From the NCBI GenBank assembly GCA_933207985.1, contig OW240917.1:120423200-120487199 (forward strand): a stretch of 64,000 nucleotides of DNA, written 5' to 3'. Below are positions 45,811 to 56,748 of the stretch, in pieces. A program made the position numbers and the translations under genes. The stretch is from Pelobates cultripes (taxonomy: Eukaryota; Chordata; Amphibia; Anura; Pelobatidae). Every line of letters starts with the position of its first letter. The stretch's first letter is position 1. The notes under the pieces are model-generated. The model was given only the letters and a program-made list of their open reading frames with translations. It made no database searches and had not been told where the DNA came from.

Positions 45811-46271
45811 AATGAAGTGGCACTCGACGGTGACATCATTGCTGGTCCAGTGGCCAGGGAGGAGGATCAGGGGAAGGTTAGGTTACTTGCCTGAGCCTGT
45901 CCCTCGCAGGCGCAGTTATCTTCTTCTAGCCAGTAGTCTTCTGCTCTAGGTGCTTCAGTGCCAGAAGCCGATATCACTGCTATACTCTCGCGCATGTGCA
46001 GGATCCTCCATAGATACAGCTAATATCTCTGCAGCCATCATTGGTGACAGATGGGAGATTGACCCTTTTAGGTGGCATTAGTTTGCCCAAATCTAAAAGT
46101 GTCAGGCATTGGAAAAACACTGAGACAAAGTAGTCCTTACTGTGCCTCAGCACGTTTTATGAGTGGTTGGAATTTCAGTAAAATTCCAAGAAAGTCAGTA
46201 TAAGTATTTTTTAAAGATTTTATCTTTAATAAATACTTATTTTGCCAGGGTGGGGTGACAGTTCCACTTAA
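45811..46271. mobile_element. possible TTAA-type MITE
   Basis: The left AAGTGGCACTCGACGGTGAC and, on the other strand, right TTAAGTGGAACTGTCACCCC look like diverged inverted ends. The interior has a TTTTAAAGATTTTATC / AATAAATACTTA hairpin region. Tentative. Confidence 0.4.
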
Positions 46272-46279
46272 GTTCAAAT

Positions 46280-47585
46280 AACAACGCAATATGTTCACTA
46301 ATCTATGAGTTACAGTGAGCTGAGGAAATTTTGTATCCTGTTTGTCAACAAACCATTACTTATTTCTTAGCAAGTGAATGGAAATAAGAAATAGCTCATG
46401 CAAAAGCACTTGGTGAGGAGTACTATTGTGAGGCAAAGTGAAAAATAACAAGCTATCACTATAGAAACCACCAGAGTGTCTCAGCATTTTGCACTTTGTA
46501 CACAAAATAAAAAGCAGTTTTACCTTGATGAATCTCGACCTAAATTAAAAATAAATATCACCACAGATTGATAGTGACATGCTTTTGAGGTGAGAATTGT
46601 TAGGAAGTCAAGGTGAATTTAAAATTTAAGATCAAAATAGCCCATTCAAACGTCACTTTAAATTGACCTTGAATACCCGATGGTTCAAGATGGATGCTTC
46701 AAGAGACACACAAGCTCCTTCTTGGTAAATCATGAACACAATTTATTCTGGTTCATAGACAGAATACATAGCAACTGTCCCAATAACACATAAACAAAAG
46801 TGACATGGTAAATCTCAAACAATAAGTAGTCTTATTTAAAACTGGTAATTCAATTACAGGTACACCAGACAACAGGTAATGTTATTAAAATATAAAAACT
46901 AATTAACAAAATACTTCATGTACAGGTAATTCCAGGCAGAGGGGAACACAATCCAATTAACAGACTCTCTAATTGTGCCTGCACTGCAGGGGGTAAACTA
47001 TCAGCCACTGTCCTTGACTCATTTACTGTGGCACAATGTAATCCTGCAGTGTGTGCTTTACCTTTGGAATTCTGCTCTGTTGATAAAGCAATAGGGGATC
47101 GTGGTTATGGTCCCTGGCATCTTTGGCAATCCAAGGGACAACATAGGCCTGACATGATGACAGACCTGTTCTTCACAAACTGTCTTCCTGCGAACATTGA
47201 ATCTGCTTGGTTCTAAACAACAATCATCACAACCAACATCATAGGCTATGCAATTATAATACAAACCCACTGATAGCCTCATCTAAAACACATGTAATCT
47301 CTTTAAGCCTAGCAACATATCTACCTAGCAGTAATTTAGACCTTTTTATAGACAAAAGTACGAAATCATGGTTGTCAGCTATTGCACTACCAACAACATA
47401 TATAATCAGGAGTTAAATATACAAATGACGTCAATTGATAACAAAAATCAATGGTACATCAATTAAAAAATAAAAAAATTTAACCACAGAAGAAAAACAA
47501 CATTTCTATCCTCCTGGATGTTAGAAGCATATATATGCATGCCATTACTCTCCTTTGCACTGCAACTGGTTGGCTAATTAATCGC
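46280..47585. other. unannotated stretch, possible LTR-like part
   Basis: On the minus strand near 46730-46755 CCAGAATAAATTGTGTTCATG resembles an LTR polyadenylation region, but no TG...CA ends or TSD could be fixed. The rest is unrecognised. Confidence 0.3.
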
Positions 47586-47589
47586 CTAC

Positions 47590-47680
47590 TTAAATGGACA
47601 CTCCAAACCCATAAACCACTTCAGCTTGTTGAAGTACTTTATGGGTTAACTACATGCTTCCCTTGTCCAATTAATAAAAA
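47590..47680. mobile_element. T2-like MITE left-end fragment
   Basis: TTAAATGGACACTCCAAACCC followed by a hairpin ATAAACCACTTCAGC..TTGAAGTACTTTAT. The right part is missing. Confidence 0.55.
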
Positions 47681-47689
47681 GTGCTGAAT

Positions 47690-48412
47690 TCGAGAGATGA
47701 TCATAAGTCACTGTGTATCTAGTGCTTTTTGATACCTGTCTGATATTTTGCATCTGGAAAATGAATTTTATATGCTCATTGAAAACCTTTCTCTGAAGGG
47801 GACAAATGTTCTAAAATCTGTCATGAGTGAGAACTTCTAGTACCGCAATCTATTAAGCTGTCAGTACATTGTGAGTATCATTTGCACTTTGTTGTTGTTT
47901 AGTAACACTTCTATAACAGATATGTCACAGCAAATGTCTTTTATATTCCATTATGTGATATAAATCGTTTGTTACTGTCCAGGCAATAAAGTCAAATTAG
48001 AAATTGGAGACTGAGAGATGGTCTAACAGATGCCAAATCCACAAGGATACAGCAGGGGAACATGAAAAGTCCTGTGTCAGTATTAGTAAGTCAATCATAA
48101 CGATAAGCCGATTTGTTTAGCACTAAATGTCACAGGTGAGGAAATAATGGCTAATTATAATAGAGCAAACGTATCAAAGAGCTCTGCAGAAGTCAAGGCA
48201 GCAAACTCAAAAATGAATGATTAACAAAAAGTCTAGATAGACTGGAGGGCATAAGTACAAAACAAAGAGAGATGGCATAGTGAGAAATTTAGGTACAAGC
48301 ATTGAGAAGTTCCGTGAGAACCAACTGTCACATCTATTGATTTTCTTTTCTTTAACACTGTCTTTATATGATCTGGTCATTTGAAATCTAGAAACACGGG
48401 AGAATGTTTTTT
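47690..48412. other. unannotated stretch
   Basis: No feature recognised. Confidence 0.4.
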
Positions 48413-48429
48413 CAAAAGTATAACTCCAC

Positions 48430-48781
48430 TAAAAGGCATTAAGGTTATGTGGAAATGGGATCGTGTACGCCTTAACCTCTTCTACTACTCACCGGCGTTC
48501 TTAAGCTAGGCACCAAGTTATACTCTTTCTTCTCTGTTGTTAATATTTTTGCATATTATATTAAAAAACTCTGATGGATAGTCTTCAGGTCCAGGGCTCA
48601 TGCACTATGTATAACTATTATGTCTATAATATTTGTAGGTGAAAAGATGTTGGCATGCTTTTCTGTATTACGACATATATTTTGATTGTAAATGTTAATT
48701 GTGTATTGGGTCGCCTGATTGTAACTGACATGAATATTGATGACCGTCATGGCAAAAATAAAGATTTTAAAAAAAAAAAAA
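48430..48781 (+). mobile_element. 5'-truncated LINE 3' end with poly(A) and TSD
   Basis: About 350 bp ending GGCAAAAATAAAGATTTT and about 17 As, flanked by AAAAGTATAACTCCAC (48414-48429) and AAAAGTATAACTACAC (48782-48797), 15 of 16 matching. Only 3' UTR is present, so the family (L1/Tx1-like by tail form) is not certain. Confidence 0.85.
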
Positions 48782-48799
48782 AAAAGTATAACTACACAG

Positions 48800-49130
48800 A
48801 GATTTAAATTAGACCTTTCATTGTGTTATATTGCATAATAAACTATATCTCCTCTCCACCTGCTGCAAACAAGAATCTAAACTGTGAGGAACCTACCAGC
48901 ACTTCATCAATATGTAGCTAATAAAGGATTGTTTATTCAGCAGAAAAAGATAATCAGATTGTCTGCAAAACTCACCAATCATACTTCCTCTTTAATGTTT
49001 TGTGTAGTGTTACACATTTAATGGTTAGCTTTCTAGGGATCTATATATCACATTGCAGCATTTCAACATTTACACAATTAAATCTTTTATTTCTTTTGAC
49101 AACCTGGTCTATCAGCCCATTTAAAATAAA
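48800..49130. other. unannotated stretch
   Basis: No feature recognised before the (AT)n run at 49135-49155. Confidence 0.4.
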
Positions 49131-49134
49131 TAAA

Positions 49135-49156
49135 TATATATATATATATATATATT
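49135..49156. repeat. (AT)n microsatellite
   Basis: Eleven AT units. Confidence 0.95.
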
Positions 49157-49159
49157 TTG

Positions 49160-49545
49160 CACTTCTTCAAAACTTTCCTAGAACAAGTACACAATCGTAC
49201 TCAAGTATATTTATTTTATTTCATGACAGATTAGTTTAAAGAATATTGGGGGGTGGAGGGGTGACAATGATGAATTCATTATCCACGTTACTTTTTCATG
49301 GGTGCCCTGCACAAAATTTATAAACTGGTGATTTTAACATTTAACATTTTACTAAAGTTTTGACAAAATGCAATAGTAACTGCTTGGGCATATGATAAAT
49401 GTAGAATGACAAAGAATGTAAATGTAAAATTACAAAGAATTCACATTGACTATTGCCTTTCAAAAAAAAAAAAAAGAGCGAATGCACTCATTTATAAAGC
49501 CACAGGGTGTAACTGAGTATGGGTCGGTATACTCCATAAATATAA
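49160..49545. other. unannotated stretch
   Basis: No feature recognised. An A-run lies at 49462-49474. Confidence 0.4.
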
Positions 49546-49547
49546 TA

Positions 49548-49728
49548 CAAAACACAAGAATCAAAGGCACTCACTGAGATAGGAACCAAGCAGATTTATT
49601 GGATCAAAAAAAAAAGCCGCAACGTTCTTTATCAAGCTTGATAGGTCGAAATGTTACGGCTTTCTTTTTGATCCAATAAATCTGCTTGGTTCCTATCTCA
49701 GTGAGTGCCTGAGATTCTTGTGTTTTGT
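49548..49728. mobile_element. palindromic PLE-type repeat with hammerhead-like centre
   Basis: Arms of about 80 bp: CACTCACTGAGATAGGAACC and AGCAGATTTATTGGATCAAA are mirrored by TTTGATCCAATAAATCTGCT and GGTTCCTATCTCAGTGAGTG. The centre reads GCAACGTTCTTTATCAAGC, then GCTTGATAGGTCGAAATGTT, i.e. two head-to-head copies of a TTGATA...CGAAA motif with core strands like those of the PLE hammerhead-like motifs at 12.0, 28.9, 54.7 and 56.7 kb. Confidence 0.75.
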
Positions 49729-49889
49729 TCATAGTTAAAGAAAAAAGCAAAATAACAAATGCATGTATGGTATTTTATCTGTAATAAAAATGTCATATGG
49801 TTGATTGGAAATAAGCCTTTTTATGTATTTCTCTTCTCAAATTAACGGTTCGCAGTAATATACTTCTATATCACCCAAGAATATTAATA

Positions 49890-50366
49890 AAAATCAATAT
49901 TGATCGTGTTGGCACTCAATTACGTGATGGTGCAGGTATTAGAGGTATTCCCCCCATAAAACCTCAATTATATATACAAAGATTAATCAGTTGACACCGC
50001 ACTCATATGCATAAGGGAAAAAGGAATCACCGTGTAAATATGCAAAAATTAATTTGTACACTAAATACACCAAATTCATGAAAATAGAAAAAAAGTAGAA
50101 AGCTTTATGCATATGGTGTTCATGGACTGTATATAGTTGTAAATAGTCTGGGATGTATATATTATATTTTGTTATATGTATCATAGATTAATTCATAGAG
50201 AGTTCATCAAATTATGGTCTCGATTTTTTTCAACTTTTTTTCTATTTTTATGAATTTGGTGTATTTAGTGTAAAATAAATGCATTTTTGCATACTTACAC
50301 AGTGATTCCTTTTTCCTTATGCGTATTTTTATGCATGTGAGTGCGGTATTAACAGATTAATCTTTG
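49890..50366. mobile_element. palindromic insertion with 14-bp TSD (PLE-like)
   Basis: CAAGAATATTAATA at 49876-49889 and 50367-50380 flank a hairpin element with arms of about 130 bp (GGAAAAAGGAATCAC, ACTAAATACACCAAATTCAT on the left and their complements on the right) around a loop of about 115 bp. Arms plus long TSD resemble the PLE insertion at 54.0-57.5 kb in miniature. No ORF. Confidence 0.75.
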
Positions 50367-50410
50367 CAAGAATATTAATACGCAATCTGACATTCTTTAT
50401 AAAAGAAAAT

Positions 50411-51627
50411 TGTGACAGAACCATCTGTATGTCTATTGTGGTGGATTCGTCTATTTTGCCCCTTTCGTGTAAATGGCTGTTCTATAGCCCAGCCATACGA
50501 ATGACTTTATTTTACCGAACAAACCTACCGAACGGATGGCCACCCAGGATAGAAGTGTGCTGCTGGTTAACCTCTTGATCCCAATTAGAACGTTGTGGTT
50601 AACCGCAGACACTTCTCAATTAAACCGAATTCAGGGTGGCCGTCGTTCGCATGTCGACCACGAGGCAGCGGCCATTTTAAAACACACGAAAGACCAGCGG
50701 TGTTTGGCAGTGATTTCATGGAACTAAAAACTGGACACTTTTTCTGCCGAACACCGCTGAAACAACGGATCGCCCTACTCCATCGACGAAAGCATGCGAA
50801 CACCGGCCGTTCGGGAGTTTGGAATCACACGAAAAGACTTAACCCAGATAGCCTTCCCATGGAGTCAATCGCATGCCGAAAGACTGTAAGAACTTTGACT
50901 CCATGGCGATTGAACTATGCGTATGGGATCTGAGCGTTATTCGCTAATAATATGCCCTCAGATCCAGGCTATCTGGGGATATGTGATACGAATGTGAAAT
51001 GTTCGGTAGTTGTGGAATTATATATTTTTGTGTGTTTTCTGGCATTTTATTTAAGATGGCGATTTGTCTTTGTCCTGGAGATAATTGGATTACTTCTCAA
51101 TTATCTCCAGGGCAGAGGGGAGGAAACCATATTGCATTGTGGGAAAAGTTTACATCTGTATGTCTGAAATGTCCCCATGTCTATCTGTCATTACCGTCTA
51201 ATGGGTTCAAAAGAACAGTTGATAATTTGCTATGCTGTACCATGTGGGTGTATTATATATAGGGGAGTGTCCACCAAGTGGGAGACCTGCATAAATACGG
51301 GCGTGTAGCCCACAGTAAAGCGAGATCCTGTTTGACCCTCAATGCGGAGCCTTGTCTCTTTATTGGGGGGATTTATTACTGATACCTAGAGACTGATTAC
51401 TGGAACCGAAAGCCGCTTGGTGGATATCTTTGTTCGGCGGTTAGTGGCGGTTCGTGGATTTCTGTTCGGGAGTTTGGAGCCTTTCACGGATCCCGGTCGG
51501 GAGATAACCGCTTCCCCTGATGGTGGTTCGTATACTGCAGTCTATGCGAACGGAGTTACTGATATTGCAAAAGGGGAAGGTTAACTAAACGGCGGTTTCT
51601 CTTAAAGATACCAGGGGTGTCTTAACA
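50411..51627 (+). mobile_element. solo LTR, plus strand, perfect 5-bp TSD
   Basis: Starts TGTGACAGAACC, ends GGGTGTCTTAACA, with flanks AAAAT (50406-50410 and 51628-51632). Length 1,217 bp. A TATATATAGGGG box (about 51253), a CAGTAAAGCGAGATCC polyadenylation-like signal and a GT-rich CCTTGTCTCTTTATTGG follow in retroviral order, so R is near 51290-51350. The U3 contains GGCCATTTTAAAAC and repeated TTCG blocks like the other LTRs. No internal retroviral genes remain between its ends. Confidence 0.92.
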
Positions 51628-51839
51628 AAAATATACATTTATTCTACTCATAATGCAAACTAAAAATGTAACCGATGGTACAGCTTAACAATGTTACAGA
51701 GAGGAAGATCTTTGATGGAGAGTAAGCGTCTCTATCTAGAAAGTCAGGGGAACAACAAGTAGTAAATGGTAGTAAAAATGTGCTTGTTTATAGACATGAC
51801 TATAATGACATAACACTTTTTAACTAAATCTCTGGCCAT

Positions 51840-51925
51840 ATTAGGAGTCATATATAATACACCCACATGGTACAGCATAGCAAATTATCAACTGTTCTTT
51901 TGAACCCATTAGACATCCATACCTA
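51840..51925 (-). repeat. inverted copy of part of the neighbouring LTR
   Basis: About 70 bases here are the reverse complement of 51195-51265 in the solo LTR (blocks GGGTTCAAAAGAACAGTTG and GCTGTACCATGTGGGTG), with nearly no mismatches. It lies just 3' of the Env-like relic on the same (minus) strand, so it may be a remnant of that ERV's own 3' LTR. Confidence 0.8.
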
Positions 51926-51929
51926 ATAT

Positions 51930-53760
51930 GAATAGGAGCATAGAAAATGTAAGAATGTTCTATATTTCCCTCTTTTTATGTTTAAAAACCATAACAGAAG
52001 TTCATTTATCTGTACATTCATACATCATTTGTATCATTTGTTTCAAGAGTAATTTGAAACAACTGACCATTCATGTTCTATCTCCTTTAATTTACCCTGT
52101 TCGTGTTCAAATTAAATGTCTGTGTCTTTCACCTGTCTTTGCAACTAATATAATAATACCTTATCTTTCCTAATCACATTAGCCCACTTTCTCCATGGAA
52201 ATTCACTGGTTTGGGAAACATTAAATTGAATTGGCATGATATGTACTTTTTGTGTAGGATATCGTCGAACTTGAGTTCCTTGTGTATGTATTGCTAATGG
52301 ACCTCCACCGATACACTATAAACCTTTCACTAATGTTTCTGAATGTGTACATCTTGAAAATGTAGCTCTTACTAACTCATTATTCGACACTACCTATACA
52401 CATACTTTTTCTGTGAGTGTAACAAGTTCATGAGGACTTTTAACTATTTTAATTCTTCCAGAACATGAACTTTAGTTGTGAAAATATGAATGATAAATGG
52501 TTTGAACATGGCTAGTTAAACATATTATTTTAGATGTCAAATGTAGACAACTAGAAAGATTCACTTGCTCAAATTCATTAATGTTGTTATAAGAAAAAAA
52601 ATCAGGACATTGTAATTTATAAAATAATAATTTTGTATACTAATAGGAATCCCTAACACTGAAATGGAAAATAGTGTTTTTTGAATACCAGCATTGGAAT
52701 CAGGGAAGAACTTATACATTTATCGTTGTTATATCCCAGCCAATTTTTAACTTATAAATTAGTATAGTTTTCTAGAAAACACAAACTCCTCAGGTAAACT
52801 ACGTTTTTACGTTTTTACCACTTTGTAATGCTTGTGCCATCACCTTAAAATCTATAGAACATTAAACTTGTATCTCCAAACAAGCTCTGGCTACCTGTGA
52901 TAAAGCCACATTTCTCATTAATGTCAGTGTAGCTTCCTGTAATGTTAAACAGGTTACAATAACAGAGGCTGTGTTCATCATCATATTTTCAATATTTGCT
53001 TTCCACCTCTTAGGATTTGTAACTCTTTTCCTTCTATTAACCCTATAGTTTCCAAATCATTTTTTAATGTTTGAATATTTATAGCATTAGTATTACCACC
53101 TACAGTACCACATCCAGATGTAATTCTTTCTACAAGACCTCTTTTTTTCCTGTTTGATACTTTGCTGTTTCCTCCAAATCACTGTTCTAAGCCTTGTTCC
53201 ATATTTAATAAATGTTCCTTACACTGAGGAAATTTAGTTTCTCAATCAAACATTAAAATGCCAAACTATCGTCGCAAATTACCCATCTAATAACAAAGGC
53301 TTTGATTGAAAATGTGTCAATTGAAAGGGACTTGATAACTTAAAAAAAACCTTATCTTTGAATTCAACCATTTTAGAAAATACATTTATCTTGACATCAC
53401 TGCATCTCTTGTGTATTTTGTGGTATGTTGAGTATAAACCTTTTGTCCAAATAAAAAAAATCTTTAGGACCTATTGTAATGTTTAAATTGACAACACTAT
53501 CTCCCGTAAAATGAATTTGTACATTGCAAAGCTGTATATTACCATATTTTGTCTCAAAACAAATATGAACTCATCTTATTCCTGATTAAATATATTTTTG
53601 TTCATCTTAAATGTAACAATTACAAGTATTGTCGCTATCAATATTAGCAGGATGCTGCCAAATCATTTCTTTCTGCTACGGTTGTCTCTGAGAATAGATT
53701 TTCTTTCACCGGCCAACTTTCTTGTAGGTCTGCAACAAATGATCTAAAATAGAAAAAATG
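51930..53760 (-). pseudogene. retroviral Env-like relic of an endogenous retrovirus
   Basis: Decayed minus-strand envelope-like sequence of an old ERV. In order on the minus strand: a short cytoplasmic-looking segment and a hydrophobic segment of about 15 residues (near 53610-53660) like a leader or signal anchor; a dibasic R-K-K-R type cleavage site (about 53137-53151) followed by a Gly-rich stretch as at the start of a transmembrane subunit; Leu/Ile heptads after it; and a C-terminal stretch near 52180-52280 ending in Trp/Lys residues. Many stops and frameshifts: it cannot make a protein. It follows the integrase end directly, which supports Env, but this is inference without an alignment. 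Confidence 0.55.
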
Positions 53761-53793
53761 CAGTATCAATATATTTTCAGGTATTATCACATA

Positions 53794-54005
53794 CTATGAT
53801 TTAGGTTTATACAATTTACAATGATCTGCATGAACCCAAAAAACATTTTGCCTCTGTTTGTTCTGCGAACCATCAAGAGATCTTTGAACTTGCTTGTCCC
53901 ATAGTATTTGTTATTTTGTAAGGGCCTTTCCAAATTTCTTCCCAAGTTCCTGTTTTTCTAAAAGTTTTACCACCCCCCTTAAAAACTTTTTCTGCAACAT
54001 CTGCA
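53794..54005 (-). pseudogene. retroviral integrase C-terminal piece
   Basis: Minus strand. TGTWEEIWKGPYKI (about 53900-53960) matches the 'W.GPy.v' block of the integrase C-terminal SH3-like domain. WVHADHCKLYKP (53800-53850) matches the 'W.H.s.cK' end of retroviral Pol, followed by a stop at 53794-53796. A frameshift lies between the two blocks. The reading is cut at 54006 by the PLE insertion and resumes beyond 57504. Confidence 0.8.
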
Positions 54006-54674
54006 ACCATTTCTTTTTAGCTAAAATAAAAACAAATAAAAAAGGCTGCGCACACAAATAAAAATAATAATCATAAAGTCCAATTTAAAAAGAAAGGAAA
54101 AGTCCAACTGTTTTGTCCTTACAGATAGTCTTTGCTGGTGACGTCTTCTACTTTGTAGTGAGTCCACTTATATGAAAGATAAAAAGGGAGAGGAGGACAA
54201 CCAATAGTGTAGTATGTAGAGTTCTAATGTGGATGTGAAGAAATAATAGTATAAAACTCACATTTATCAGAGCTAATGTCCTAGCTCTGGAATAAGGCGC
54301 ATACAGCGGTTTGATCCCCGCTTATGGGATATAGATGAGTTTCTCTCTGTGATAGGTGTCCAATTTCTCGAAATAAAAGAAACAGCCAATAGTGCTCACT
54401 GTATAGCAATATTGTTAAAATAATAAAAGAATGTACTTACAAAACAAGAGCAGACCAACTGCTCCGTGATGACAGCTCGGTGGATTGATCCCCACTTAGG
54501 ATTTCTTTAAGTGCAGGAAACTTCCAGGGATTTTCAGGGTTTTGTATAAAACCAATAAAAATAATTAAAAAGCCAGGGTAAAAAAAGGGGTATTATGTGT
54601 CTATAAAAAAAGATTGTTGGCACAAACATATGACCAAAAATACTTTAATATATTTACAAACACAATAATTAAAT

Positions 54675-54713
54675 TTCCATAACGCGTTTCGTCAAAGACT
54701 TTCTCAAATGGAA
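54675..54713 (-). ncRNA. hammerhead-like motif, left arm
   Basis: Minus strand: stem I TTCCAT/ATGGAA, core TTGAGAAA, stem II GTC/GAC with loop TTT, GAAAC, short stem III, GTT before stem I. It is an exact inverted copy of 56710-56748. The core departs from CUGANGA at positions 3 and 8 (U and A). Confidence 0.5.
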
Positions 54714-55516
54714 TAACAGATGATACCTGGCTTATAGGTGTTATATAAGAGCATAACTAGTTTGAATTTGGTGCCAAAAATTGGTCCTCCAATCAGAAAC
54801 AGAAACATATTTAAAACTTTAAAATATGTCCAAAACTTAATCATTATACAATTTATAGTAGTATAACTTATTTCTGATGATTAGAAATCAAAAACGAGGG
54901 TTAGAAAGTGTAATTTAAAACATTATAAAATGATCACGTGACATACGGCACTTCCGCATTTCGGAAGTTTTAGCCGCAATGCCACATGGGAAATGTAGTC
55001 AAAAGTTAGCCGCGACCAGCGGCCGCATACAAAACAAAAAAAGCAAGTGTTTATACATAGCTTGGAAAGGTTTGATGCCATTATAGGCATTTATATTGCA
55101 AAACGAAAGTTATAGACTGTAAGTTAAATAGATAAACGGAAGGACACGTGATTATTCATTACTTCCGCAAAACGGAGGTTTTAGCCGAAATGCCTCCTGG
55201 GAAATGTAGTTATATCATTAAAAATGAATAAAATATCAATAAAAAATAAGATATAAATTATAAAAAGTAGTCCCATAGGTAAGTTTAACCACTGCAAGTA
55301 AAATGAAAAGTATTTAAAAGAAATTATAACAAGATGCAGAGTGAAACCTTAAATTTAAAAATACTGGCATCATTAACACAATGGAAATAGTGTATAAAAG
55401 AGAATTGTATACATAAAAGGAATATATAAAAGACACTCATATTGTAAACAGCCATAAAAATTCAGGTATTGTTTTACATACATAATCATAAAAAAATTAT
55501 AAAAAATTATAAAAAA

Positions 55517-56089
55517 TTATAAAAAATTGTGTAGATCAAAATCTGCATTAAGACCATGGGGTATAAGAGTCTGAAGTTTATACACCCATTCCATCTCAAT
55601 TTTTCCAAGCAGTTTTTTTATGTCACCTCCACGCCAAGAGGTGAAACATTTTTTAATACCAATGCATTTTAATAGCCGTGGGTCTTTATTGTGCATAATG
55701 AAATGTTTGGATACTGTATGATTTAAGTATCCATTTTTAATATTTCTGCAATGTTCGCTTAGCCTTATCTTTAAGCACCTTGTGGTCATCCCCACATATT
55801 GGAGGCCACATGGGCACTCAAGCAGATAAATAACATTTTTCGTATTGCAGCATATAAAATCATAACTATTATACACTCTTTTTGTCCGATTGGACATAAA
55901 ACTTGTGACTTTAGATGAAATAGAATGATCAGTGGTTTTGCATACAATACACTGTTTGCATTTATAAAAACCTTTCGTCTGGGGAAAAAAAGATAGATTT
56001 TTGGGAGGAGATTTTTTAGTAAAATTAGTAGTTAGAATAGATTTAAAATTGGGTGCCAGTATTTTTAAATTTAATGTTTCACTCTGCAT
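55517..56089 (-). CDS. stand-alone GIY-YIG endonuclease ORF of the PLE
   Basis: Intact ORF of 190 codons with its own ATG (56087-56089), which lies at the inner edge of the inverted arm. Residues 11-18 (LAPNFKSIL) match the APNL..IL block that in PLEs follows the reverse transcriptase, so the RT (normally several hundred residues upstream) has been removed and the start is joined to the linker. Next come a Cys cluster (CKQCIVCKTTDH, about 43-54), then VIYLLECPCGLQYVG (about 86-100, GIY and YIG strands), RLSEHCRNI with the Arg/His region, the catalytic Glu in KIEMEWVYKLQ, and PHGLNADFD. All visible catalytic positions are retained. It could be a parasite that uses another PLE's RT, or chance survival; no test of expression is possible here. 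Confidence 0.87.
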   Translation of the reverse strand: MQSETLNLKILAPNFKSILTTNFTKKSPPKNLSFFPQTKGFYKCKQCIVCKTTDHSISSKVTSFMSNRTKRVYNSYDFICCNTKNVIYLLECPCGLQYVGMTTRCLKIRLSEHCRNIKNGYLNHTVSKHFIMHNKDPRLLKCIGIKKCFTSWRGGDIKKLLGKIEMEWVYKLQTLIPHGLNADFDLHNFL

Positions 56090-56709
56090 CTTGTTATAAT
56101 TTCTTTTAAATACTTTTCATTTTACTTGCAGTGGTTAAACTTACCTATGGGACTACTTTTTATAATTTATATCTTATTTTTTATTGATATTTTATTCATT
56201 TTTAATGATATAACTACATTTCCCAGGAGGCATTTCGGCTAAAACCTCCGTTTTGCGGAAGTAATGAATAATCACGTGTCCTTCCGTTTATCTATTCAAC
56301 TTACAGTCTATAACTTTCGTTTTGCAATATAAATGCCTATAATGGCATCAAACCTTTCCAAGCTATGTATAAACACTTGCTTTTTTTGTTTTGTATGCGG
56401 CCGCCGGTCGCGGCTAACTTTTGACTACATTTCCCATGTGGCATTGCGGCTAAAACTTCCGAAATGCGGAAGTGCCGTATGTCACGTGATCATTTTATAA
56501 TGTTTTAAATTACACTTTCTAACCCTCGTTTTTGATTTCTAATCATCAGAAATAAGTTATACTACTATAAACTGTATAATGATTAAGTTTTGGACATATT
56601 TTAAAGTTTTAAATATGTTTCTGTTTCTGATTGGAGGACCAATTTTTGGCACCAAATTCAAACTAGTTATGCTCTTATATAACACCTATAAGCCAGGTAT
56701 CATCTGTTA

Positions 56710-56748
56710 TTCCATTTGAGAAAGTCTTTGACGAAACGCGTTATGGAA
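56710..56748 (+). ncRNA. hammerhead-like motif, right arm
   Basis: Same structure as 54675-54713 on the opposite strand. Because the arms are inverted, each transcript strand would carry one copy in sense orientation. Confidence 0.5.
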
